This document shows positions 21,899-29,200 of a stretch of 37,505 bases of DNA, piece by piece. The stretch's first letter is position 1. Each line of letters opens with the position of its first letter. The notes under the pieces were generated by a model that saw only the letters and a list, made by a program, of their open reading frames with translations, was not told the origin of the DNA and did not search any database. The DNA is from a virus, in the IMG/VR virus record IMGVR_UViG_3300031876_000003, positions 1-37,505 of that record; one strand, written 5' to 3'. The translations under genes were made by a program, and so were the position numbers.

Positions 21899-22493
21899 TG
21901 TGATTATTTCCTAAAATAGTATCTAAATTAACTCGTTGAGAGGCTACATAATCTGCCAGGTACACAACTAAAGGTACTAAGTCTAGTGGTTGTAGCTGGG
22001 GTATTGCGCTAACAGGAGTGGTCCACCTTCCCATGTGGCCAGCGATAGCCCTAACTATCTTGTCAAGATATTCACTTTCTATGTGCTGGGGTCCAAAGAC
22101 AAAGCTCCAGAGTTGGTCACTTAGTATGTCATAGGCCAACATTGCTCCATGTCGAGCAATAATCTGTTCGTGTGTTAACTCGGGAAACACCTTAGTCTTG
22201 TACAGGTCGTGTAACAGCACAGCAGCCCTCACACAATCTGCATCACTCAAATCTAGTGCAAAACAATCTATGAAACGTTCGGCCCACCAACAAGTAAGTT
22301 TGATGTGCCTAACTAGCCCGCCTTCACCGAGGCTGCATTCTGGGTGGTGTTTACCAGTAGAACTAGCTGGTGCTGTGTAAAAGTCATTGGGTGCAAAGTG
22401 TTCAAAACAATAATAGACAAAGTCCTTCAGGTTAGAATTTTGGATGTTAGTTAGCTCACACCTGAAGTAATTTATTGCCATGGATTCCATCAT
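21891..22493 (-). CDS. HD-domain hydrolase (second HD protein)
   Basis: A 200-residue protein; start at ATG 22493 chosen for GAGAGG 5 nt upstream (the frame is open 8 codons further to a GTG). It shows 'GEGGLVRHIKLTCWW', 'AAVLLHDLYKTK' (His-Asp), 'AIAGHMGRWT' and 'YLADYVASQ', the order H...HD...H...D of metal-dependent HD hydrolases. The 'GGL..H' and 'GH.GRW' features recall phage and archaeal HD proteins related to YhaM or nucleotide hydrolases. It is unrelated in detail to the DatZ-like protein at 19335. Substrate unknown; likely a nucleotide or RNA/DNA phosphoester. Confidence 0.7.
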   Translation of the reverse strand: MMESMAINYFRCELTNIQNSNLKDFVYYCFEHFAPNDFYTAPASSTGKHHPECSLGEGGLVRHIKLTCWWAERFIDCFALDLSDADCVRAAVLLHDLYKTKVFPELTHEQIIARHGAMLAYDILSDQLWSFVFGPQHIESEYLDKIVRAIAGHMGRWTTPVSAIPQLQPLDLVPLVVYLADYVASQRVNLDTILGNNHNE

Positions 22494-22529
22494 TTTGTCC
22501 TCTCTGTTCCATGCCACCGCCGGGTTATT

Positions 22530-22694
22530 TTATTTACACATCTCCTTAATACCTCTCTCTGTCCACTCTTGAGAAACAGGATTCCAAAATCCTTCATCTA
22601 TCATCCTTTGCCAATATGGGCGACACTCATCGCAAGCATTTATTTGACTGCAAGGATAGCCACAAGGATTATTTGCTGACTCATCTTCAGTCAT
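22530..22694 (-). CDS. Small Cys-rich protein (54 aa)
   Basis: Reads MTEDESANNPCGYPCSQINA, then CDECRPYWQRMIDEGFWNPV, ending EMCK. Four Cys as CGYPC and CDEC can form one zinc site. The pattern of CxxxC...CxxC followed by W, then 'G.W.p' is common in small phage zinc proteins. It starts 2 nt after the previous stop, with AAGG 6-7 nt upstream. Function unknown. Confidence 0.55.
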   Translation of the reverse strand: MTEDESANNPCGYPCSQINACDECRPYWQRMIDEGFWNPVSQEWTERGIKEMCK

Positions 22695-22696
22695 AA

Positions 22697-22861
22697 CTAC
22701 CTTTTTTCAAAAGCTCGGCTTCGAGCCATTGTTCTAACCCAGGCTTTCTTTTCTTCGGCCACTTCTGTTAATTCTGGACAAACATGCACAACGTGGCCAA
22801 GAAATTGCATTAGAGACTTGAAATTGGAAGAAACTTCTTTGGCTTCATCATTCATCGGCAT
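22697..22861 (-). CDS. Small helical protein (54 aa), first gene of leftward operon
   Basis: Reads MPMNDEAKEVSSNFKSLMQF and continues as a helix rich in Glu, Lys and Val to ...ARSRAFEKR. It is the first gene after the leftward promoter and is followed at 2 nt by the next gene. A second ATG two codons in (22855) is an alternative. No clear Shine-Dalgarno. First genes of phage early operons often act on host transcription, but nothing here shows this. Confidence 0.45.
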   Translation of the reverse strand: MPMNDEAKEVSSNFKSLMQFLGHVVHVCPELTEVAEEKKAWVRTMARSRAFEKR

Positions 22862-23105
22862 ACCATATTGAACATGTTTCTGACATAGTTATTAAGTCCA
22901 ATTTATTGATTGTCACTATTCTAATACAAATAGTATCTCTTGTAAATAAAAAAATTTTTCAATTTTATGATATTCTTATAAGTGTTTATAAAATAAGGAC
23001 TTAGTAAGTAATTTTGTACCCCAATTTTGTGCTAGAGATTATATGAGGAAGTTTTCATCGTTAACTTTTTTAATATATAATAAGGACAATCTCAGGAAGT
23101 TGACT
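22862..23105 (-). other. Divergent, AT-rich control region
   Basis: The only long gap between diverging transcription units. It contains the leftward promoter (22918-22946), an A7T5 tract near 22948-22959, a likely weak rightward -10 (TATAAA at 22987) with poor -35, and a direct repeat AATTTTGT at 23011 and 23022. No coding frame is convincing here, although the primase frame stays open to an ATG at 23043. It is a plausible site for early regulation; an origin is also possible. Confidence 0.5.
22918..22946 (-). promoter_or_regulatory. Sigma70-like promoter of the leftward operon
   Basis: On the minus strand: -35 TTTACA (22946-22941), a 17-nt spacer, and -10 TAGAAT (22923-22918). Each hexamer has five of six consensus bases. 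It lies 57 nt upstream of the first leftward start. A second, weaker set (GTGACA...TAATAA) follows just downstream. It likely drives the whole 17-kb early operon ending at the terminator near 5804. Confidence 0.65.
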
Positions 23106-25226
23106 ATGCTATATGAAAAACTATGTAAGTCTGCATTAGACTACTATACTAAGTATGGCTGGCTGTCAATTCCACAGCGGGCTGACCGAAAGCCATTCGA
23201 GCCTCATAAGAACTTCAAACCTACTAGAGAAAATCTACATAGACTATTTACTAAGTGGAGACAGTGCAAGTATATCGCCATAGTGGCTGGCGAGCGTAGC
23301 AGCCTTATTGTGCTAGATATAGATGTTAAGAATGGCTTGCCAGGCAGGAAGAGTCTAACTCGGTTAGAGAATACCTATGGCAAGCTGCCCAAGACTTACA
23401 CAGTAAGAACTAAAAGCGGGGGGCTGCATTATTATTATCATTATGAGTGGCCGGAAGACAGAAGTACTTGGCCTAGATCTGGTGAGCTGGAGAGTTACCC
23501 TGGCCTCGAAGTTAAGGGCAACAATCAATTAGTTACGGCACCCCCGAGCGAGAAATATAAGCTAACAGTAGATGCCAAACTAGTTAAAGCCCCCGACTGG
23601 CTCATTGAATTAGCGCGGCAAGCCAAATCTGTAGATATGGATGACCTGGAGCCCAGTGAGGCCAGTCATAACCGTAATGAATATCTAACACGTCTGGCGG
23701 GTAGCCTGCGAGCACAAGGCTGTGATACAGAAGAGACCCAACGAGAGTTATTAAAGGTTAACGCAAAAATTGATAAACCCCTTAATGAAGCAGAAGTGGT
23801 GGGGCTTGCAAAAAAGACAACCCGATGGAGAGTGCCCGAGTGGAATGATCTAACATTAGCCGACATCTATGCCAAGGCATACCAAGGTCAGGTTTACTAC
23901 AATACAGATACCAAAAGCTGGCTAGTATATGAGTCAGGCCGCTGGGTTATTGACAAGAGGCTCAAGACTGAGCGGTTAGCAGAAGAGCTAGTAAGGTATT
24001 TACGTAAGCAATGCAATACCAAAAAGCAACGTGTGCAGCTCAGTAAATACTTTAGCAATTATGGCATACGCGGGTTTTTAGATAGAGCCAGAGCACGAAA
24101 AGTACTACAGACAGAGCAGAGTAAACTCGATACTCAGGGCCACTTATTCAACTGCATCAACGGCACTATTGATCTAAGGACTGGAATACTGCAAAAGCAT
24201 AGCCCTGATGATTTTATTACCAAGCTTGCCCGAGTAGAATACCCCTATAGAATAGGAGAGAAGCCACGTATAGGTGCCAGTCTTACTGCTGCTATGGACT
24301 GGCATAGATGTCTTAGGGAATGGATGGATAACAACAAAGACTTGTTAAGATACCTACAGGACATATTTGGGTATTGCTTAACAAGCCACACATTAGCCAA
24401 GATATTCATTATGTTCATAGGCCCGCCTGATACAGGCAAGACTACCTGCGTAGAAACTATCGCTCGGCAAGTGATGGGGCCCGACTATGCTAGTGTTGCT
24501 CCGCCGAACCTATTTGCCAGTAGCGGTCTCCATGATAGACACCCAGCAGAGCTTGAAACGCTACGAGGGAAGCGTTTGATTTTCCTCGACGAGCCTGAAT
24601 CTAATCGTAGAGCTCGTACTAATCTGATTAAGACCTTGACTGGCAGCTCAGTGATACAAAGCCGTGCCATGCGACAAGATTTTAGCCCCATGGAGCTTCA
24701 GGCCAAAATCATTATGATGTCCAACCAGGATATTCCCATGGAGGAGGACGATGCTCTTTGGAGACGTATCAAAAAAGTCCCCTGGTCATGTCCAGTACCG
24801 CTTGAGAAGCAAGACAAATATCTCCAGGAGGACTTAACAGAAAATGCTGGCTGGATACTGGCTTGGCTTGTAGAAGGTGCTATGAGATGGTATAAAACGG
24901 AAGATATTGTCACTCCTACTATAGTAGAGCAGGCTACGGAAGAATATAGGCTTAGTCAGAACCCATTGAGAGATTTTGTTGAGGAATATCTGAATAAGAC
25001 TCAGGATACGAAGGACACACTCTCTAGCAAAAGAATGTATAGGCTGTACATCAGCTGGACAAGAAAACGTAGGCAAGCAAAGCTGTGCCAGCGTGACTTT
25101 GGCTCTCAGCTTAAACGGCTTGGATTTGAAAGCGCCACTATCAGAGGTGAAGATGGCCGTGGTAATTACTGGATGGGAGTTGAGATAACTAAATACGAGG
25201 CTCTAGATGATATATTTGGCAGCTAA
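23106..25226 (+). CDS. PrimPol-SF3 primase-helicase
   Basis: A 706-residue replication protein. Start at ATG 23106 is chosen because AGGAAG lies 6 nt upstream and the family begins with this 'A..YY.KYGW.SIPQ' helix; the frame is open from an ATG at 23043. Residues 1-170 are an archaeo-eukaryotic primase-type PrimPol domain: 'LIVLDIDVKNG' (D71, D73), 'KSGGLHYYYHY' (S104, H108) and 'GLEVKGNNQLVTAPPS'. A primase-C-terminal-like helical segment follows (about 190-245). The SF3/D5 helicase has Walker A 'GPPDTGKTTC' (about 438-447), 'RLIFLDEPES' and 'KIIMMSNQDIP'. It should unwind the origin and make primers. It is the first rightward gene and is followed directly by a 9-bp repeat array. Confidence 0.92.
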   Translation: MLYEKLCKSALDYYTKYGWLSIPQRADRKPFEPHKNFKPTRENLHRLFTKWRQCKYIAIVAGERSSLIVLDIDVKNGLPGRKSLTRLENTYGKLPKTYTVRTKSGGLHYYYHYEWPEDRSTWPRSGELESYPGLEVKGNNQLVTAPPSEKYKLTVDAKLVKAPDWLIELARQAKSVDMDDLEPSEASHNRNEYLTRLAGSLRAQGCDTEETQRELLKVNAKIDKPLNEAEVVGLAKKTTRWRVPEWNDLTLADIYAKAYQGQVYYNTDTKSWLVYESGRWVIDKRLKTERLAEELVRYLRKQCNTKKQRVQLSKYFSNYGIRGFLDRARARKVLQTEQSKLDTQGHLFNCINGTIDLRTGILQKHSPDDFITKLARVEYPYRIGEKPRIGASLTAAMDWHRCLREWMDNNKDLLRYLQDIFGYCLTSHTLAKIFIMFIGPPDTGKTTCVETIARQVMGPDYASVAPPNLFASSGLHDRHPAELETLRGKRLIFLDEPESNRRARTNLIKTLTGSSVIQSRAMRQDFSPMELQAKIIMMSNQDIPMEEDDALWRRIKKVPWSCPVPLEKQDKYLQEDLTENAGWILAWLVEGAMRWYKTEDIVTPTIVEQATEEYRLSQNPLRDFVEEYLNKTQDTKDTLSSKRMYRLYISWTRKRRQAKLCQRDFGSQLKRLGFESATIRGEDGRGNYWMGVEITKYEALDDIFGS

Positions 25227-25243
25227 TTTTTACGTCCGGACTC

Positions 25244-25486
25244 TGGCAAGTATGATGGCAAGTATGGCAAGTATGGGTACCTTTTTGGCAAGTGAGTGGC
25301 AAGTATTGGCAAGTATCAGTAACTTGCCACAGGATTGTCTTATAGTGCCTTCGGGAACCACAAAAGTCTTATTGGCAAGTATGGCAAGTATGAACGGCCG
25401 CTTAATGCCTATACGCGCATATTCCCAAAAGGTAAAATTCCATTATATAGACAATCATATACAAAACATACTTGCCATACTTGCCA
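25244..25486 (+). repeat. Array of 9-bp TGGCAAGTA repeats (candidate iterons)
   Basis: At least eleven copies of TGGCAAGTA or one-mismatch versions in 243 bp. Direct copies begin at 25244, 25256, 25265, 25286 (TGGCAAGTG), 25297, 25307, 25373 and 25382; inverted copies occupy 25321-25329 (TGGCAAGTT on minus), 25469-25477 and 25478-25486. Several are back to back at a 9-bp step. The array lies immediately after the primase-helicase gene, starting 18 nt past its stop. It resembles iterons of a replication origin or a cluster of operator sites. It also produces artefactual Gly-Lys-Tyr and Ala-Ser-Met peptide repeats in open frames. Confidence 0.8.
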
Positions 25487-25559
25487 GGCAAGCAAAATTA
25501 CTTATAGAAATGGGAAAGTGTATATACAATGTCCAAAAACTGGATTAGGAGGTATAAAC

Positions 25560-26360
25560 ATGCCGACGTTAAGGGATCCAAAGCAAGAAGGAACTAATCT
25601 CTGGGACTGTATACCACAGAGAGGTCCGTGTCCAATGAACTGCAACCAGTGCTACTATAATCGTACTACTACTTGTCCTAACTGTCATGGGGCTGGTGCG
25701 GATAAGGGTTGTAGAATATGTAAGGATATAGGAGTACTCCCGGCCTACTATGCCGACTGGGAGCCTTTAATACCAACACCGCAAGAGGTAGGAGATGGTA
25801 TTGTTAGAATGAACTGCGGACATGATAGCAACATACAGCGAGATTTAATTATCAAGACTGCTCAGTTATATAAGCATGTATTCTTCAACACGAGCATAGC
25901 ACGATTTGGCTTTCCTGGCCTAGTAGTATTTACAGCCAACCCAGATGAGGAGTCTCCCGTTTCTAATCCGTATAGGCTTGGACTAGGGGTATATGATATA
26001 GACCAGTTGATGTTTGTTAGGCTGAGAGTATCAGCAAGTAACTTGGAGTTGATAGAAGAGGGTGTCAGAATTTGGACGGACAAAGATATAGAAATTCCAG
26101 TAGTGCTAACATTTATGGCCTATTACGATATACCTCCGCAGGATCCTAACGGAGACAGGCCCTATATCTGGAAGATTAGGCACATCAATAGCTACTGGTG
26201 TGCTACACCTGAGTTCGTACGTAAAGTGCTACGTCGTATGAAACGTGTCAACGATAGGCTTGTTACGATGTGTGGCACACCAGAAAGCAATTATTGTAGA
26301 GACTGTAGAAACTGTGAATCTTATTATTGGCAAACTATTAAGCGGTTGAAAGAATGTTAA
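25560..26360 (+). CDS. Radical-SAM-like protein with zinc finger insert
   Basis: A 266-residue protein. Start at ATG 25560 is chosen for the TAGGAGG 8 nt upstream; the frame is open to a TTG at 25335 across the repeat array, and that part includes a CxxC...C stretch. The motif 'GPCPMNCNQCYYN' (C24, C28, C31, then Tyr) is the CxxxCxxC signature of radical SAM enzymes. A DnaJ-like zinc insert follows (C39, C42, C51, C54). The C-terminal end has another cluster, 'YCRDCRNCESYYW'. Middle strands 'FFNTSIARFGF' and 'LVVFTANPDEE' fit a TIM-barrel-like body. It could carry out a radical modification of nucleotide or protein. Substrate unknown; identification rests mainly on the Cys motif. Confidence 0.55.
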   Translation: MPTLRDPKQEGTNLWDCIPQRGPCPMNCNQCYYNRTTTCPNCHGAGADKGCRICKDIGVLPAYYADWEPLIPTPQEVGDGIVRMNCGHDSNIQRDLIIKTAQLYKHVFFNTSIARFGFPGLVVFTANPDEESPVSNPYRLGLGVYDIDQLMFVRLRVSASNLELIEEGVRIWTDKDIEIPVVLTFMAYYDIPPQDPNGDRPYIWKIRHINSYWCATPEFVRKVLRRMKRVNDRLVTMCGTPESNYCRDCRNCESYYWQTIKRLKEC

Positions 26361-26382
26361 TATGAGATGTCAGGAGATAGAA

Positions 26383-26814
26383 ATGGGAAAGAAAAGCTCT
26401 AATCCACCACCGCCGCCATTAAGTGTAAAGCCCTCGCCCCCACCGCCACCTCCACAAGATTCAGGCAAGAGAATCAGGTTCAAAACTGGTGCTATTCGAG
26501 AGAACACTATTAACGAGGGCCGTTATGACATGATGTTTACTAGAGCCATATATAGAGTAGCCCTACGATACGAACTTGGCGGTATCAAATATGGCGATAG
26601 TGACAATTTCCTAAAAGGTCAGCCTCTTAGGGTGTATGTCGGGCACGCTCTTAAGCACATCAACCAGGGGTTGCAGGGCTTGCAAGATGAAGACCACTGG
26701 GGTGCGGCAGCTTGGAACATACTGGCTCTGATGGAGACGCAGGACCGTATTAGAGAAGGATTGTTGCCTAAGGAGTTGGATGATTTACCTTATATAGGAG
26801 GTTCTTCAAAATGA
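26383..26814 (+). CDS. dATP/dGTP diphosphohydrolase (MazZ) N-terminal-like protein
   Basis: A 143-residue protein; start at ATG 26383 set by AGGAG 6 nt upstream. After a Pro-rich N-terminus (residues 6-28, runs of Pro), it follows the DUF5664-type layout: 'EGRYDMMFTRAIYRVALRYE', 'GIKYGDSDNFLKGQPLRVYV', 'HALKHINQGLQGLQDEDHWG', 'AAAWNILALMET'. Phage proteins of this layout include the N-terminal part of MazZ, a dATP/dGTP diphosphohydrolase, but the family is broader and the biochemistry of most members is not known. It overlaps the RuvC-like gene by 4 nt. It may adjust the purine dNTP pool together with the HD protein at 19335. Confidence 0.7.
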   Translation: MGKKSSNPPPPPLSVKPSPPPPPPQDSGKRIRFKTGAIRENTINEGRYDMMFTRAIYRVALRYELGGIKYGDSDNFLKGQPLRVYVGHALKHINQGLQGLQDEDHWGAAAWNILALMETQDRIREGLLPKELDDLPYIGGSSK

Positions 26815-27299
26815 GAATATTAGCAATAGACCCCGGCTTTAGGAGTTTAGGCTGGGCCTGCTCGGACTCGGGTATTATTATTGCCAAAGGCGTGATACGT
26901 CACAGGGGAGCTGAGACTAACTGGATGACTCGTTGGGCGGACTTAGTTCTCAGAGTTGAGAGCTTAGTCATAAGACTGGTTGTTAAGGAGATAGTTATTG
27001 AGGAGCCTCAGCTATTTATATCTTCTAGCAAAGGAAGTGCAGCGGCCAATAGTGGCGCTATTATGAAGCTAACAGCATTAGTTTATGGCATAGCAGGTCG
27101 TATGATGGGCAGAGTCGAGGTAATAATAGTGCCTGTAAGGACTTGGAAGGGGAACTTACCCAAGGACATCACTCGCTTAAGAGTGTTTCATCACTGGCCA
27201 CAGCTGAAAGGTGAAGAGTTGGCTCTAGATACGTGGGATGCACTAGGGTTGCTGTTGTGGAAGATCAAACATCCTGAAATTAGGGGGTTCCATAAGTAG
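26811..27299 (+). CDS. RuvC-like Holliday junction resolvase
   Basis: A 162-residue RNase H-fold nuclease: 'MRILAIDPGFRSLGWA' (D7), 'EIVIEEPQLF' (E64/E65), 'VRTWKGNLPKD' and 'ALDTWDALGLLLW' (D140/D143), the RuvC order of acidic residues. In phages this enzyme trims branched DNA before packaging. Strong SD AGGAGG about 8 nt before ATG. It is the last gene before the promoter of the packaging operon, so it may be expressed with the replication genes. Length is normal. Confidence 0.87.
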   Translation: MRILAIDPGFRSLGWACSDSGIIIAKGVIRHRGAETNWMTRWADLVLRVESLVIRLVVKEIVIEEPQLFISSSKGSAAANSGAIMKLTALVYGIAGRMMGRVEVIIVPVRTWKGNLPKDITRLRVFHHWPQLKGEELALDTWDALGLLLWKIKHPEIRGFHK

Positions 27300-27347
27300 T
27301 AGACACTACAGAAGTTATAAAAATCTGAAAAAATTTTTTGGGGATTA

Positions 27348-27377
27348 TTGACAAAAAGTTGCCTGTTGTTATATAAT
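27348..27377 (+). promoter_or_regulatory. Sigma70-like promoter of the packaging/head operon
   Basis: A perfect -35 TTGACA (27348-27353), 18-nt spacer, and perfect -10 TATAAT (27372-27377). It lies 53 nt upstream of the small-terminase candidate, in the only gap of this region (27300-27429). A near-consensus promoter suggests reading by host polymerase. The AT-rich stretch AAAAAATTTTTT just upstream may act as an UP element. Confidence 0.75.
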
Positions 27378-27429
27378 TAAGTTTGAAATCTATGACACAG
27401 AAAAACTGTCGTTCCGTTGAGAAGGAAGC

Positions 27430-27861
27430 ATGAGAAGGAAGAGCCCAAAACCAACTGATCCAATCAAGGCACGCCAGGAGAAGTTAGAGCGTGACATAGG
27501 AGCGGAGAAGCACATAGCGAAACGCAAAGCTTCCAGTTATCGTCGCCGAATACGAGAGCGTTACACCACTCGGATCATCTACACGCCTCAGCACCTGATG
27601 AGCATCATAGCAAAAGTTGGAGCCGAGTACAAGTGCGATATACTTGAGCACTATGTAAGAGAAGCCTATAAGGATCACAAGGTCTTGATCTCATTGATGG
27701 GTAAGATCCTACCTGACCTCACTCTTGATATGATTCAAAGCATTATGCATCCAGGTATGACCGATGGAGAGGCCAACCAAGTGATGCGAGCACTCAGAGC
27801 TCGTATAGAAATTTCCCTCAGCAAGACTGGAGCAGATAATGGCAACGGCAGCCTTTCTTAA
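27430..27861 (+). CDS. Probable small terminase subunit
   Basis: A 143-residue basic protein directly upstream of, and overlapping by 23 nt, the large terminase gene. It has a Lys/Arg-rich N-terminus ('KRKASSYRRRIRERY') and a helical middle ('LMSIIAKVGAEYKCDILEHY'), with a possible HTH-like pair of helices. Small terminases recognise the packaging site as oligomeric rings and vary greatly in sequence; the call rests on position, size and basic character. SD AAGGA 5 nt before ATG. It could also be a regulatory DNA-binding protein. Confidence 0.55.
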   Translation: MRRKSPKPTDPIKARQEKLERDIGAEKHIAKRKASSYRRRIRERYTTRIIYTPQHLMSIIAKVGAEYKCDILEHYVREAYKDHKVLISLMGKILPDLTLDMIQSIMHPGMTDGEANQVMRALRARIEISLSKTGADNGNGSLS

Positions 27862-29200
27862 AAGAATCAAAGTTTGCCAAGATGCTAAATCTGGTCTGTT
27901 GAGTTCTCGGCCAATCAAACAGGTTGGTGCTGCCGTCAGTCTCTATAGACCTCTGTCAGCAGAACTAGCTCGGTTTCATTGCAGTCAAAAGACCTTCCGC
28001 TGGATCATGGGCGGCAACCAATCGGGCAAGAGCTACACTAATATGATGGACTTGGCTATGGTAGCTCTGAAGGTTCATCCATATAGATTTGTGTCTCCAG
28101 AGGGTGGTCGTATCTGGGTGGGTATCGAGAGTTGGGAGCAAGTTCGAGATGTGCTTTGGGAGGACTACCTGAAGAAGTTCATACCCCCCTGGCAGACCCT
28201 GAAATTCGTTTGGGGCCAGGGCCGGGTCATACGCAAGCTTAAGATGCGGAACGGGATCACTATTGAGTTCAAGGCATTCAATCAGGGAAGATCCCTGTTT
28301 CAGGCTCGCCAGGTCGATGCCTTCTATGGTGACGAGCAGTGCTTGAGTGACTTCGAAGGTATTCTTTCGGAGATACAAGCTCGGCTTATGGCGAAGAGAG
28401 GCTATCTGTCTTGGTCTATGACTCCTATAATACCTCAGGCCGAGCTAGAGGCTCGAATAGAGAGTCTGCCTGCGACTGATGAGGTGTTCCAGCCTAACCT
28501 GAATCAGAACCGAATTAGTCGGGGTGGCTACATACCAGACGAGCGAGTAGATCAGCTAATAGCCGAGTGGCCTGAGGAGATGCATGCGCCTCGAATCGAG
28601 GGTAAGTTCGCAACTTATTGCGGCTCTGTGTATAGAAGCTTCAGCCGCAGCGTGCACCGCATACCAGAGAGGCAGTTGCCTATTGAGTGGCCTCGTTATA
28701 GAGGTATAGATTTTGGCTTCACCAACCCCTTTGTTTGTGTATGGTTAGCTCGAAGCCCCGATAATGAATGGTATGTCTATCGAGAGTATTATCGAGCTCG
28801 TACATTGATGCCCGAGCATATAGAAGCCATCAAACGGCTAAGTGGTGCTGAGCAGTATCAGGCCACTTATGCCGATCCTGAGAATGCAGAAGATAGAAGG
28901 CTTCTGCGTGATGCTGGAATGCCAACACTATCGGCTCGTAAAGAAGTGGCCCGTGGCATAGAGACAGTCCAAAGCAAACTCAAAATAAAGCCGAACGGTA
29001 AGCCCAGTCTATATGTTATGTCCAACTGCACTAACACACTCCAAGAATTTCCCCTCTATAGCTATGCTACGGGCCGCGTGCCAAAGGACTTGCCCGCTCC
29101 AGGGAATGATCATACATTGGATGCGATACGCTATGTGATCTATAGTGTTGAGCATAGAGGGCCGCCCAGTCGAGTCTCTTTGCCGGGAGATGACAAATGA
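27839..29200 (+). CDS. terL: Large terminase subunit
   Basis: A 453-residue packaging motor and nuclease. ATPase: Walker A 'MGGNQSGKSYTN', Walker B 'VDAFYGDEQC', and a coupling motif near 'GYLSWSMTP'. Nuclease: 'RGIDFGFTNPFVCVW' (first Asp), 'YADPENAEDRRLL' and 'GNDHTLDAIRYVIY' (last Asp), an RNase H-like fold. It cuts and pumps DNA into proheads with the small subunit and portal. ATG with GGAG 6 nt upstream, overlapping the small terminase gene by 23 nt; its TGA overlaps the next ATG. Length is at the short end of the family, but all motifs are present. Confidence 0.93.
   Translation: MATAAFLKRIKVCQDAKSGLLSSRPIKQVGAAVSLYRPLSAELARFHCSQKTFRWIMGGNQSGKSYTNMMDLAMVALKVHPYRFVSPEGGRIWVGIESWEQVRDVLWEDYLKKFIPPWQTLKFVWGQGRVIRKLKMRNGITIEFKAFNQGRSLFQARQVDAFYGDEQCLSDFEGILSEIQARLMAKRGYLSWSMTPIIPQAELEARIESLPATDEVFQPNLNQNRISRGGYIPDERVDQLIAEWPEEMHAPRIEGKFATYCGSVYRSFSRSVHRIPERQLPIEWPRYRGIDFGFTNPFVCVWLARSPDNEWYVYREYYRARTLMPEHIEAIKRLSGAEQYQATYADPENAEDRRLLRDAGMPTLSARKEVARGIETVQSKLKIKPNGKPSLYVMSNCTNTLQEFPLYSYATGRVPKDLPAPGNDHTLDAIRYVIYSVEHRGPPSRVSLPGDDK

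Noticed and set aside
25244-25486. CRISPR array
   Set aside because: Repeats are 9 bp, in both orientations, and often without spacers; no cas operon (the Cas4-like protein belongs to the recombination module).
25207-25548. Plus-strand frame with Ala-Ser-Met repeats overlapping the primase end
   Set aside because: The repeats are a by-product of the TGGCAAGTA array; no ribosome site, unlikely composition.
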